A DNA stretch of 35,469 nt from Leptolyngbya sp. NIES-2104 (GCF_001485215.1 NZ_BBWW01000002.1:1-35469); one strand, 5' to 3'. Counted from the first letter of the stretch, positions 23,835 through 33,355 are shown. A program made the numbers and translations. Notes: generated by a model not told the origin, from the sequence alone.

Positions 23835-24344
23835 ATGGCAGAGGTTGGATTATTTTACGGAACACAGACAGGCTATACGCAAACAGCAGCAGAAACAATT
23901 CAGCAAGCGTTTGGACAAGATGCGATCGATTTGTATGATATTTCTCGCGCAGAGCCAAGTGATTTTGAGAAGTATTCAGTCATTATCATTGGTTGCCCAA
24001 CCTGGAATGTCGGTCAACTGCAAGACGACTGGGATAACTTTTTTGAGCAGTTAGATGAAATCGATTTCGGTGGAAAAAAGGTAGCTTACTTCGGTGAAGG
24101 CGATCAGGTTGGGTATGCCGATTCGTTTCAAGATGCGATGGGCATTTTAGAAGAAAAGATTTCTGAGCAAGGTGGCGAAACGGTCGGATACTGGTCAACC
24201 GAAGGCTACGACTTTACCGAATCGAAAGCGGTGCGGGATGGAAAGTTTGTTGGACTTGCCCTCGACGAAGATAATCAATCCGATTTGAGTGACGATCGGA
24301 TCAAAACCTGGGTTGCTCAACTCAAACAAGAGCTTAATGCTTGA
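23835..24344 (+). CDS. Long-chain flavodoxin
   Basis: 169 residues from the ATG at 23835, chosen because GGAGGGAG stands just upstream; an in-frame ATG at 23820 would overlap it. The FMN phosphate loop GTQTGYTQ sits at the N-terminus, and the loops carrying the aromatic FMN-stacking residues (WNVGQ, and GDQVGY) are present. Length and ending (DRIKTWVAQLKQEL) fit the long-chain, IsiB-type flavodoxins that replace ferredoxin under iron limitation. No strong Fur-like box was found. It is convergent with the disrupted RND pump, 7 bp apart. Confidence 0.95.
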   Translation: MAEVGLFYGTQTGYTQTAAETIQQAFGQDAIDLYDISRAEPSDFEKYSVIIIGCPTWNVGQLQDDWDNFFEQLDEIDFGGKKVAYFGEGDQVGYADSFQDAMGILEEKISEQGGETVGYWSTEGYDFTESKAVRDGKFVGLALDEDNQSDLSDDRIKTWVAQLKQELNA

Positions 24345-24526
24345 TCCGATACTACAGTGGCTCGATCGATTCGGGGTTGCGATGCTTCACTCCCGTTAGC
24401 TTGGATTCTATCGATTTCACCACGATGTACAAAATAGGAACAACAAATAAACTCAAAAACGTTGCCACAAACATTCCGCCAAATACTGCTGTACCGAGTG
24501 ATCGGCGGCTGGCGGCTCCAGCCCCA

Positions 24527-24538
24527 GTCGCTATCAAC
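24527..24538. repeat. Target-site duplication, left copy
   Basis: GTCGCTATCAAC, identical to 26019-26030 on the other side of the IS element; 12 bp, in the range made by IS4-family transposases. Confidence 0.95.
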
Positions 24539-25956
24539 CTACTGTGTATACACATCTCGATTGAAACTCCATCCCGCAAAAAAGGAGTCAAACTGCTGTA
24601 GTCCTCGCAGCATCGTTACAATTCCTGGAGGACGCTGACTGCTATAGCCCGTCCATCCCCCTAACCGGGCAATGCACCAAGCAGCCCAAGCTAGGGTCTG
24701 GGGCGGATGCGGATTTTGCTGTTTGCGAGTGCGTCCTTGCAAGGTGCATGCTAGCTGGACTAAACACTGTTGTTGGTCAAGGGGGAAAACAACAGCAGCA
24801 GGCTGAGTAGCATCGTCGCGTCCTTCCACTAACTGAAGAACCCGCACGGATGCTGAGAGGGCTAAAACACAGAGCGCTTGAATCGCTTGAGCGGATTCGA
24901 GTTGAGTGGCTTCAATATCGAGTCCAGTTTGCTTGAGGATGGCAAATAACTGTTCAATGCGCCACCGCCATTGATACCATTTCAGGACTTGCAAGGCTTG
25001 TTCCAAGGTTTCGACGCTGTGAGTGGTCAGCAAGCACCAATGCAAGGGTTCGGTGCCCGCAGGAGGACTGACTTCTTGAGCATCCACCACACAAAGCGTG
25101 ACTGAGGCAGGATACACCTCGCCGCTCAGGCGCTTCGGTCGCTGGATCCTGACTCGACCATAACGGACACTCATGAATGCTTCTCGTGCCGGACGTTTCA
25201 ATCGCTTGTCTTCTGGCACAACAACCGGATAGCTGCCTTGCACGGATTGTTGTGCCACCTCGACCGAAAGTTTATTGCTCTTGTCCACGAGCGTTCGGTC
25301 TTGTCCGACTCGCACTAACAACTGCGCTCCCAACTGCGGCACATCAAACCATTCTTCATAAATGTCAGCTTCTCGGTCGCCGATGTAGGTGACTTGTACT
25401 GCTCCGCCAGACTCAAAATGCGGCTGACTACTGACCGCAGATTTAATCCATTTGTACGACTCCTTGGCTTCAATCGGCAATTGTTTGTAGCGTCGTTGTG
25501 TTTTATCTAGTCGCTCTACCTCACGATGCCAGATCTGCACCGCACTCAGTCCGAACGGAAATCCACTTTCGGCATCCACGGCTAAGGTCGGATGTAGCCA
25601 AAAGCCCAATCCATCGTTGTTCCCCACGCTCCCTAAGTTCTCTGGCTTGCACCGTCCTGCATGAGCCTGCAAATTGATCTCGCTACTGTCGCTGATTGCC
25701 AAGATATGCCGCCCTTCCACCTGAGTCTGGCAATGTCGTGCCAAACTCATGCTGAGTTCCGAAGCCGTCACCTCGTCGTTGTTCAGAAAGCGGTAGTATC
25801 CCATCTGCTCTGCCCAATTGCGACTAATCGCGCGAATACTCACCGATTGGTGCTGACAAATCGCTTCGTATAAGGCTGCCCCCTTTTTTCCAGGCGTTTA
25901 TCCCCAAAAGCCGCGCCCTTGAGCGCTTGTGCGTGAATCAATATCGGATTGTCCAT
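24539..25956 (-). CDS. IS4-family transposase, apparently frameshifted near the N-terminus
   Basis: From ATG 25956 the frame reads FGDKRLEKRG and then runs into a stop after about 30 more bases. The rest, 434 residues (from 25843), is in the -1 frame. It has the DDE parts DSSEINLQ and GDREADIYE, and the IS4 YREK signature YQWRWRIEQLFAILK (Y-x2-R-x3-E-x6-K). The switch lies at A6G5 (25879-25889). A sixth G would restore a normal IS4 N-terminus (LEKRGAALYEAICQH). So this is either a one-base loss or programmed -1 frameshifting; the stop codon TAG is formed by the IS terminus. Confidence 0.88.
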
Positions 25957-26018
25957 CACGGGTTTGACCTCCCATCACACTGCAACCAGTTTACAATCTA
26001 CTTGTGTATACACGGTAG
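24539..26018 (-). mobile_element. IS4-family insertion sequence, 1480 bp
   Basis: Bounded by imperfect terminal inverted repeats that start CTACTGTGTATACACA (left) and CTACCGTGTATACACA (right, read inwards), 15 of 16 matching, and flanked by a 12-bp direct repeat. It holds one transposase gene. Insertion is inside the HAE1 RND gene. The clean ends and intact duplication point to a recent event. Confidence 0.96.
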
Positions 26019-26030
26019 GTCGCTATCAAC
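26019..26030. repeat. Target-site duplication, right copy
   Basis: Same 12 bp as 24527-24538, immediately outside the right inverted repeat of the IS. Confidence 0.95.
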
Positions 26031-29025
26031 AAGGGATAGCTTCCGAGCAAGGTTGAGATAGCTGTCATCAAAATCGGGCGCAATCGTTCTTGAGCAGCTT
26101 CTACGACTGCCTGAACTAAAGAGCGCCCTTGCGATCGCAGTTGATTAGCAAATTCCACAATTAGAATTGAATTTTTGCTGGCAAGTCCGATCAGCATCAC
26201 TAGCCCAACTTGGCAGTATACATCGTTATATAATCCTCTCGATGCTTGAGCCGACAGCGCACCGAGAACCGCAAGTGGCACAGACAGCATGATAATTAAA
26301 GGGTCAATAAAATTGTTGTACTGCGCTGCTAGTACAAGGAACACAAAGAAAATTCCTAAACCGAAAATGATTGGTGCTTGTCCTCCGGATTCGAGTTCTT
26401 CCAGCGAAATCCCCGACCATTCAAATCCCGTATCAGGTGGAAGAATTTCAGCCGCTAGTTTCTGCATGGCTTGAATGGCTTGCCCAGAACTAAATCCCGG
26501 TGCGGCTGTTCCGTTGATCTCAATTGATCGATGCAAGTTGTAGTGATTAATCGTTTGCGCTCCAGTCGTTGGAACAAGCGTGACTAAAGTTTTTAGTGGA
26601 ATCATTTCACCTCGACGCGATCGCACGTACAGTTGCTCGATACTTTCTGGAGTCGATCGAAACTGCTGATCGGCTTGAACATACACACGATAGATTCGAC
26701 CAAACGCATTAAAGTCATTCACATAGCGAGAGCCAATGTATGCTTGCAAAGTACTAAAAATTTCATCAACTGAGACTTGTAATGCTTCCGCTTTAGCGCG
26801 ATCGACTTCTAATAAAAGTTGCGGTGCGTTAGCAGTATAGGTACTGAACACGGATTGTAGTCCAGGTGTCTGATTTGCTTTCTGAACTAACTGGGATTTG
26901 ATTTGATCGAGCTTTTGGAGATCGGTGGTGGTGCGATCGCTGCGGTCTTGCAGTTGAAACACGAATCCGCCAACGCTGCCTAAACTTTGAATTGTGGGTG
27001 GATTAACCGCCAAAACCGGAGCTTGAGGAATTGACATCAATCCTGCTCTGACACGATTCAGAAGCCCGGAAACGCTCTGATCTGGGTTTTGTCGCTCATC
27101 CCAAGACTTAAGCGGTGCGAACATAAACCCACGATTTGGAGCATTTCCACTAAATCCCACGCCTCCGACTGCAAAAGTGGCTCGAACTTCTGGAACCTTG
27201 AGAAGTTGCTGTTCTGCTTGATCGACAATTTGCTTTGTATAGTTCAAAGAGGTTCCATCGGCTCCCTGAATCAGATTGATGAAGTAGCCTTGATCTTCTT
27301 CCGGTAGGAATGACTGAGGTAGTGATAGATAAAGCCAAGCTGTGACACCCAAAGATGCAGTAAAGACTACCATGACGATCGCTCTGATGCGCGTTAGTTT
27401 TTCTAACACCTGAGCATATCCTCGACGTGACCAGTCTAAAAACCCATTGAAACGAGCCGCAAGCCACCCTAACCAACCGCTCGGTCTAGGTTGTCGTCGG
27501 AGCAGCAATAAAGCAGAGAGCGCAGGCGTTAGCGTTAAAGCGTTGATGGTTGAAATCGTAACCGAAAACGCGATCGTCAATGCAAACTGCTTGTACAACT
27601 GACCTGTCACACCTGGGAAAAAGCCAACTGGAATAAAGACCGCCATCAAAACCAGCGAAGTTGCAATCACTGCCCCAAATAGTTCACGCATCGCCTCGAT
27701 CGTCGCTCGAAACGGACTCAAATTTCTCTCCTGAATCAATCGAGTCACATCTTCAACGATGACGATCGCATCATCTACCACCATGCCAGTCGCAAGCGTT
27801 AATCCAAAGAGTGTCAGACTGTTGAGCGAGAAGTTAAAGGCTTTGACAAAAATGAATGTTCCGATCAGCGAAACTGGGATCACGATCGCCGTAATAATCG
27901 TGGTTCTCCAGTCTTGCAGGAACACGAAAATCACCAACACAACTAGAATAATTGCCTCAAATAAGCTTCTGACTACTTCCTGAAACGATGCTTCGATGAA
28001 TAGAGAAGAATCATACGGAATATCGAAAGTCAGTCCAGGCGGAAAATTTTTAGAAAGCCGCTCCATCTCTGATTTGACTGCTGTGGCAATATTCAGAGCA
28101 TTGCTGCCTGGAATCTGGATCACCTGATACCCAACAGAGACACGACCCCGATAGCTGGTAAATGAACTGTAGTTTTCGGCTCCAAGTTCAACGCGCCCAA
28201 CATCCTTGAGCCGAACCAATGTTCCATCTGCCTCGGCTTTCAGCACAATTTCTTTAAACTCTGTCGGCTCTCTCAATCTACCGCTTGTTTGCAAGTCAAT
28301 CTGATACAGTTGCTCGTTTGAAACAGGCGGCTGTCCAATGCTCCCAATCCCAAGCTGGATGTTTTGCTGATTCAGGGCATTAATCACATCTTGAGCTGTC
28401 AGATTTCGACTGGCAAGACGATTGGTATCGAGCCAAACGCGCATTGCATAACGTCGTTCACCGAAGGTTAGAATGTTGCCCACGCCCTTAATTCGTCGCA
28501 GAGCGTCTAGGATGTAAAGATCGGCATAGTTGCTGATAAAAGTGTCATTGTAGCGATCGCCTTCGCTGTAAAGTGCCATTGCGAGAACGATCGCTGTTGA
28601 TTGCTTCGAGACGCTGACTCCAGTTTGCTGAACTACTTGTGGCAGTTGGGCTTGAACTTGCAGCACTCGATTCTGAACATCCGATGCCGCTACATCAATG
28701 TTATAGCCTTGCTGAAACGTGACTACGATCGTACTCGTTCCATCATTACTGCTCGTCGAAGCCATGTATCTCATGCCTTCAACGCCGTTAATTTGACGTT
28801 CTAAGATGGTTGTTACCGTGTCCTCGACGACTTGGGCATTTGCACCCGTATATCTTGCCGTTACTGTAATCTGAACGGGACTGATATCTGGATATTGCTC
28901 AACAGGTAGAGTAGGCAGGCTAACAAGTCCGACGACGACCATCACTAAAGCGGTGACGATCGCGAAAACAGGTCGCTTGATGAAAAAATCAGCAAACATA
29001 CAGCTTATTCAGGTGAGTGGATAAT

Positions 29026-30306
29026 TTAAGATTCAGGTGTAATTGGCATTCCATCCCTAAGCGCCAGCACACCAGACACAATGACTCTTTCTCCTGCACG
29101 CAAACCATCCAGAACTTGATAATCGTTACCCTCGATCGCGCCTAATTTCAAGAGTCGCTGTCGTGCCACAAAGCCAGATTGAGCAGGCTCAACGACATAC
29201 ACAAAAGCCTCTCCGCCTAACCGTGTTATGGCTGTTGTGGGAACAACGACACCCGGACGCTGACTTTGGATGATTCTCGCTCGAACAAACTGTTCAGTTC
29301 TCAAACGCCCATCAGGATTATCAATCAACGTTTTCACTAAAATCGATTGAGTTGTCCCTGTTGTATTCGGAGCAATGAAGAACACGCGACTCGTTCCCAA
29401 GCGCTGTCCGCGATTATCTACTAGCTCAACTAAATCTCCGATATTTACTTGAGAAACCTGCTCGGCTGGAATTGAGAAATTGACTTCTAGTGCAGTATTA
29501 TCAACAATCGTCACGATCTGAGTCGAAGGATCGACTAGATCGCCAACCTTTGCGGGAATTTCTCCCACTGTTCCCTGAAAGGGCGCTGTGATTTGAAAGA
29601 ACTGAAGCTGAACTTGCTGTTCCTGAGTGCGCGATCGCGCTTCTTGCACCCCTTTTTCTGCCTGAAGCACCGTTGCCTGCTGTGCTTGAGTTTGTTCTTC
29701 AACCGCGCCGAGACTTGCTCTCGCCACTTCTAGTCGATTGGCATACTGATCACGAGTTTGCTGTGAAATTGCGCCTGCTGCTGCTAACTGAGAATAACGG
29801 TTGTAGTCTTGTTGAGCCAGCTTCACATCAGATAGTTTCGATCGCTGTTCTGCTTCGAGCGATCGCAAGGTCGCTCTAGCTGTCGCCACTTCTGCCTGAG
29901 CCGATTCGGTTGCTGCACTATTACTGTTGACGGCTGCTTGTTGTTGAGCCGGATCAACTTGAGCTAAAACCGTTCCAGCGCTGACCTGCGCTCCTGGCGT
30001 AACAAGAATACGGGTGACTCGTCCTTGAATCTGGGGACGCAGCGTGACAGAACGACGCGATCGCAGATTGGCAATCAACTCCGATCGTTCTTGCAGCAGG
30101 CGCGATTGTAGGGTTAGAGTTTTAACAGGCATTGAAGGCGGCGGGGCAGTAGTTGGAACTGGCTCCCGCCTTGCCAGAACTTGCCAAACTCCTAAACCTC
30201 CGCCACCAAGCAACAATAATCCAAGCAGCCACCACATACGAGCGCGACGAGAGCGAGATACCTTTTCAGAGGGCGAATCTGTGGCTGAAAAGTTAGATGA
30301 ATCCAT
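29026..30306 (-). CDS. RND periplasmic adaptor (AcrA/MexA-like membrane fusion protein)
   Basis: 426 residues: a TM/signal-anchor near 24-46, then the lipoyl domain split by a coiled-coil hairpin (about 115-210, rich in Ala/Gln/Glu), beta-barrel and membrane-proximal domains. The ending (LDGLRAGERVIVSGVLALRDGM) is typical of MFPs. No clear lipobox Cys and no obvious Shine-Dalgarno before the ATG. It lies 26 bp before the HAE1 pump gene and would carry substrates from it to a TolC-like channel. Third gene of the operon behind the MerR-type promoter at 32163. Confidence 0.92.
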   Translation of the reverse strand: MDSSNFSATDSPSEKVSRSRRARMWWLLGLLLLGGGGLGVWQVLARREPVPTTAPPPSMPVKTLTLQSRLLQERSELIANLRSRRSVTLRPQIQGRVTRILVTPGAQVSAGTVLAQVDPAQQQAAVNSNSAATESAQAEVATARATLRSLEAEQRSKLSDVKLAQQDYNRYSQLAAAGAISQQTRDQYANRLEVARASLGAVEEQTQAQQATVLQAEKGVQEARSRTQEQQVQLQFFQITAPFQGTVGEIPAKVGDLVDPSTQIVTIVDNTALEVNFSIPAEQVSQVNIGDLVELVDNRGQRLGTSRVFFIAPNTTGTTQSILVKTLIDNPDGRLRTEQFVRARIIQSQRPGVVVPTTAITRLGGEAFVYVVEPAQSGFVARQRLLKLGAIEGNDYQVLDGLRAGERVIVSGVLALRDGMPITPES

Positions 30307-30351
30307 GATTTGATTGTTCGATAAACAGCTTGCTTTTGAAAAGCGATTGGA

Positions 30352-31137
30352 TTACTCAGCAACTCGCACCACAAAAGGAACTGTGATCACTTGCCCACGA
30401 CGTTGAAACTGCGCCCAAATTTTGTACAGTCCAGCGCGAGGAAAGCGAGTATGGGCACTAATTTGGGAGGTGCTAGAGTGAGAAGCGTGATCCGTCGAAG
30501 AATCTGCATGACTGGAGATCGAAGGCTCATGATGATCCATTGGATGAACGTGCAGAAACTCGCTGCCGTCCTCGCTGATGATAACGAAATGAGCGAGAGC
30601 GCCCAAATAGGGTTGAAGATCAGTCACGGGCTGATGAGTTTGCTCATCTTCAACCGCAAAATCGAGCATGATTGCTTCACCTGCGCGTAATGGTTGGTTC
30701 GCTGTCAGGGTGAATCGCAAGCCGTTCACGCTTTTAGTCAGGATGTCATCTTCAATCAGTGCGATCGCTGCTCGTGCTTCTCCAGCAATGTGTAGGTTCA
30801 GTTGATCTACAATTTGATCAGAATTAATCGGCGTGTAATCCGCATAAAGCCGATATTGTCCTGCTTGCGGAAAAGTGTAGACAAGACGAAACCGACCCTC
30901 TGCTTCTTGCTCTGGATGTAAATGATAGAACTCGCTGAGATCTTCAGAAACAACGAGCAAATGAATCGCTTGCTCATGCACAATCTTTAGATCCTGTGCA
31001 ATTTCCCCATTCGAGTTCCGAATTGTGAATGCCAGTTCTACGGGTTCACCTGCTTGAATGTGAATAGGCTTAGATTCAAACTCAATGTAATAAGCGAGTC
31101 GCTGAATCTCGATCGTTGCATTGTGATGTACGGTCAT
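30352..31137 (-). CDS. His-rich protein with two YtkA-like beta-sandwich domains
   Basis: 261 residues, no signal peptide seen. Two repeats share the pattern HLLVVSEDLSEFYHLHP (about 65-82) and HFVIISEDGSEFLHVHP (about 190-207): both carry SED.SEF.H.HP, so a tandem duplication is evident. A His/Ser-rich insert (HPMDHHEP...STDHASHSS) follows the second HVHP. The HxHP pairs look like metal ligands; binding of Cu or Zn is an inference. The YtkA-like beta-sandwich class is shared with 1390-2577 and 14828-15295. GGAGG stands before the ATG. Function not established. Confidence 0.78.
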   Translation of the reverse strand: MTVHHNATIEIQRLAYYIEFESKPIHIQAGEPVELAFTIRNSNGEIAQDLKIVHEQAIHLLVVSEDLSEFYHLHPEQEAEGRFRLVYTFPQAGQYRLYADYTPINSDQIVDQLNLHIAGEARAAIALIEDDILTKSVNGLRFTLTANQPLRAGEAIMLDFAVEDEQTHQPVTDLQPYLGALAHFVIISEDGSEFLHVHPMDHHEPSISSHADSSTDHASHSSTSQISAHTRFPRAGLYKIWAQFQRRGQVITVPFVVRVAE

Positions 31138-31198
31138 GACTCTAATCCTCCAACAATGACTTTAATTTCCTGAAGTTTCTTTGATAAGACAACGAAGC

Positions 31199-32026
31199 TT
31201 ACTGTGCTTGATTTGGCTTGCTTTCTTGCACCTGTACAACGGCGGGCGACAATGTTTCCAAAGCTCTCATCGGCTGAATATTCGCCTCTGACAATGAAGA
31301 GAAGGTCAACATTCCGCCCATTACCGCCATGATCGCGTTCTCAGCAAAGCTCACGACACCCAACGGTGCTTTAGAATTGCCACCCACACAAGCACAATTC
31401 AATGCCAGCTTATCGATGTAAACTGCTTTGAACACTGAAACTGCTCCGCTAACCCCGACAACTAATGAGCTAATGCCAGTCGCCAACGGTGCAACACCAG
31501 ACAGAAATCCAAGTCCGATCAACAACTCAGCAAACGGGTAGATCTTTCCGTAAGGCTTAAAGCGCTTGGTGACGAGATCATACTTCTCGAAACTCTCAGA
31601 AAACGAATTCAGATCCATCAGCTTAAGAGAAGCTAGCATCGAGAGTGAAAAACCCATAAATCCAGGAATTCCAAGCGATGTTGCTAGTGCTATTAATCCA
31701 GCCGTTGAGAAGACTGCGGCGACTGGTGTGTAAGAATATTCAGCTTTTTCAGCTTCGACTTTCAGCCGTTCTGCGAGATCGGTATAGCCTCCGATTCGAT
31801 CTGAACCAAAGAAAATCTGAGGTGTCGTTGCAACCCCATGTTTTGCTTTAAATTGATCGACTTCTTCACGCGATCGCAGTTTCACATCCTCAAATTCGAT
31901 GCCTTGCTCTTGAAGTAGCTTGATCGCTCGAAGCCCCCAAGGGCACTCATGCTCAGGCATTGACATCCGATAAATCTTGACATTCCTTGCGTTCGTTTCC
32001 GCTGTTTTACTGTTCAGCATCGTCAT
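31199..32026 (-). CDS. Glutaredoxin-MauE fusion membrane protein
   Basis: 275 residues. The N-terminal domain (about 15-90) is glutaredoxin-like: Cys28 in CPWG (monothiol, not CPxC) and the cis-Pro region TTPQIFFGSDRIGGYTD. The C-terminal part (about 100-240) has four TM helices and a Cys-x-Cys (Cys211, Cys213, NCACVGG) as in MauE/DoxX proteins linked to disulfide or metal-redox chemistry. GAGAG precedes the ATG. First gene of the four-gene operon that ends with the disrupted RND pump, under the MerR-type promoter at 32163. Role in metal or thiol stress is inferred. Confidence 0.87.
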   Translation of the reverse strand: MTMLNSKTAETNARNVKIYRMSMPEHECPWGLRAIKLLQEQGIEFEDVKLRSREEVDQFKAKHGVATTPQIFFGSDRIGGYTDLAERLKVEAEKAEYSYTPVAAVFSTAGLIALATSLGIPGFMGFSLSMLASLKLMDLNSFSESFEKYDLVTKRFKPYGKIYPFAELLIGLGFLSGVAPLATGISSLVVGVSGAVSVFKAVYIDKLALNCACVGGNSKAPLGVVSFAENAIMAVMGGMLTFSSLSEANIQPMRALETLSPAVVQVQESKPNQAQ

Positions 32027-32162
32027 GACAAATCTCTCAAAAATAGTTAGGGAGTAGTATTGAAAGCTTCAGAGAATGATCGCGGTTTCCGATCTGCAAA
32101 TGTGTGATGCTTCAAAGCGCCGTACACTTGCAGAACCAAGATTCTTTTCTCAACTGCTTATT

Positions 32163-32194
32163 ACTGTAAAGTGTCTGGTCAACTGGAGAGTCAA
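32163..32194 (-). promoter_or_regulatory. MerR-family promoter (TTGACT-N20-TACAGT)
   Basis: On the minus strand -35 TTGACT (32194-32189) and -10 TACAGT (32168-32163) are 20 bp apart. The upstream half of the dyad, CTGGAGAGT, is identical to that before the DUF305 gene; the other half is degenerate (5 of 9). It reads toward the glutaredoxin-MauE operon with a leader of about 130 nt. Confidence 0.78.
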
Positions 32195-32285
32195 GGGGTA
32201 TTTCAAAGAATTTTGAAACAGTAGCGATCGCCTTTTTTGTAGCCTTTCAGTAATTTCAAGCCACATTCTTACGGGTAAAATTGCG

Positions 32286-32307
32286 CTCTACCCATCGATA
32301 GGTAGAG
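32286..32307. repeat. Inverted repeat, 7-bp arms
   Basis: CTCTACC (32286-32292) and GGTAGAG (32301-32307) with an 8-nt centre that itself contains ATCGAT. No T-run follows on either strand, so an operator or a cruciform is more likely than a terminator. Role unknown. Confidence 0.5.
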
Positions 32308-32329
32308 AAACGAGATTTGTCATTTACTT

Positions 32330-32506
32330 CTTTTCTTTGAACAGTTAGTTAGACGAGATTGATTTCAGTGGCAGAAAGGTGGAATCAAAAGCAGACGGGA
32401 CGGAGAGTTTGTTGAACTTGCCCTCGACAGAGATACTCAATCAGACTTGAGCGGCGATCGTATTAAAGCCTGGGTTACTCAGCTAGAGCAAAAACTTGGA
32501 GGATGA
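32330..32506 (+). pseudogene. Flavodoxin gene remnant with an internal deletion
   Basis: The sequence encodes FEQL then, after a 4-bp duplication (TTAG), DEIDFSGRKV, matching DEIDFGGKKV of the intact flavodoxin at 23835. It then jumps, in another frame, to RDGEFVELALDRDTQSDLSG and DRIKAWVTQLEQKL up to a stop (32506), matching the flavodoxin C-terminus. About 50 middle residues are missing and no N-terminal half was found. A paralogue left decaying. It is in an otherwise geneless stretch of about 525 bp (32027-32552). Confidence 0.88.
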
Positions 32507-32552
32507 GCAGTACGGATTTGGGTTAAGACCCAGAGCAATGTGATGAGTTGTT

Positions 32553-33242
32553 TTAACGCATAGTGAAAAACTCTTCTCCTAGCGAGGGATGAATGCCGAT
32601 CGCTTGATCAAAGTGCTTCTTGGTGACTCCTGCTTTCATCGCAGGCGCAACCATTTGAATAATCTCACTTGCATATTCACCCACCATGTGAGCGCCTAAA
32701 ACTCGGTCGGAGTGCTGATCAATCACAAGTTTGAGCAATGCTTCTTGCTTTGATTCCCCGATGAGATTAAATAACGGTTGAAACGTTTTGCGGTAGCATC
32801 GAACCGCATTCCCAAACTTCTCGCGGGCTTGCGTTTCGCTCAATCCGATTGTTGCGGCTTCAGGTTTTGTCGAGATGACAGCAGGAATATTCTTGTAGCT
32901 AACAGCACAAGTCTGATTACCAAATTCGGTATCAGCAAATGCACGCCCGGATGCGATCGCAACCGGAGTCCAATGTGGGCGGAGGGTACAGTCTCCAACA
33001 GCGAAAATATTGGGCTGCGAGGTGCAACTATATCCATCAACAGCAATTGCGCCTCGATCGAGGTCAATATTAATCTGCTCTAAGTTGAGTTCATCTAAGT
33101 TAGGCGTGCGCTCCTCAATCCAAACAACCGTCGTCGCAGAAATCTTATCTACTTCACCAGAGAGACTAATATTGATACAGGACTGTTCGCGCTCAAGTTT
33201 TTGCACTTGCGATCGACATAGAATCTGAAACCCAAGCGGGTC
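32553..33242 (-). pseudogene. gor: Glutathione reductase fragment (C-terminal half)
   Basis: About 230 codons remain. They match glutathione reductase from the middle of the NAD domain onwards: ATTVVWIEERTPNL, TSQPNIFAVGDC (second FAD motif), TPVAIASGRAFAD, and the dimerisation domain ending in IHPSLGEEFFTMR, where the conserved His serves the active site. The N-terminal FAD domain, with GxGxxG and the redox-active CxxxxC, is absent, so no activity is expected. The break at about 33240 lies beside a 92-bp inverted-repeat element. Confidence 0.9.
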
Positions 33243-33263
33243 TATCGCCTGAATTATGCAGAG

Positions 33264-33355
33264 GTAGAATCTAAGTGCCAGCAAACGAGATAGCGTAACC
33301 TCGTGCGGTTCTCGTTGCTTGAAAGGCTGATGGGTTTAAGAAAAGAGGATTCTAC
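33264..33355. repeat. 92-bp element bounded by an 8-bp inverted repeat
   Basis: GTAGAATC (33264-33271) and GATTCTAC (33348-33355) are perfect inverted repeats that bound a non-coding stretch directly next to the broken end of the gor fragment. The layout is MITE-like or an IS end. No clear target duplication was seen. Confidence 0.55.

Larger units (their letters stand above)
24352..28999 (-). pseudogene. HAE1-type RND multidrug efflux pump (AcrB/MexB-like), split by an IS
   Basis: N-terminal part 26019-28999, C-terminal part 24352-24526 (plus a 12-bp target duplication). Joining 28999-26019 to 24526-24352 and dropping the IS and one repeat copy gives exactly 1052 codons with an intact frame, ending in the normal AcrB C-terminal pattern (ATGAGAASRRSLGTAVFGGM). 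The N-terminus (DFFIKRPVFAIV) and TM4 segment (VDDAIVIVED) are standard for HAE1 pumps. As it is, the last TM helices are replaced by IS-encoded residues (ATYRVYTSRL), so the pump is almost certainly non-functional. Last gene of the glutaredoxin-MauE/His-rich protein/adaptor operon. Confidence 0.92.

Noticed and set aside
31166-31180. TTTCC and TTTCT ten bases apart before the His-rich protein gene, resembling the operator
   Set aside because: The half-sites differ from TTTCA and the period is 10, not 11; the gene is inside an operon.
33241-33355. Possible group II intron end or TnpB-type guide RNA at the gor break
   Set aside because: No domain V-like sequence and no reverse transcriptase or TnpB gene nearby; only an inverted repeat is supported.
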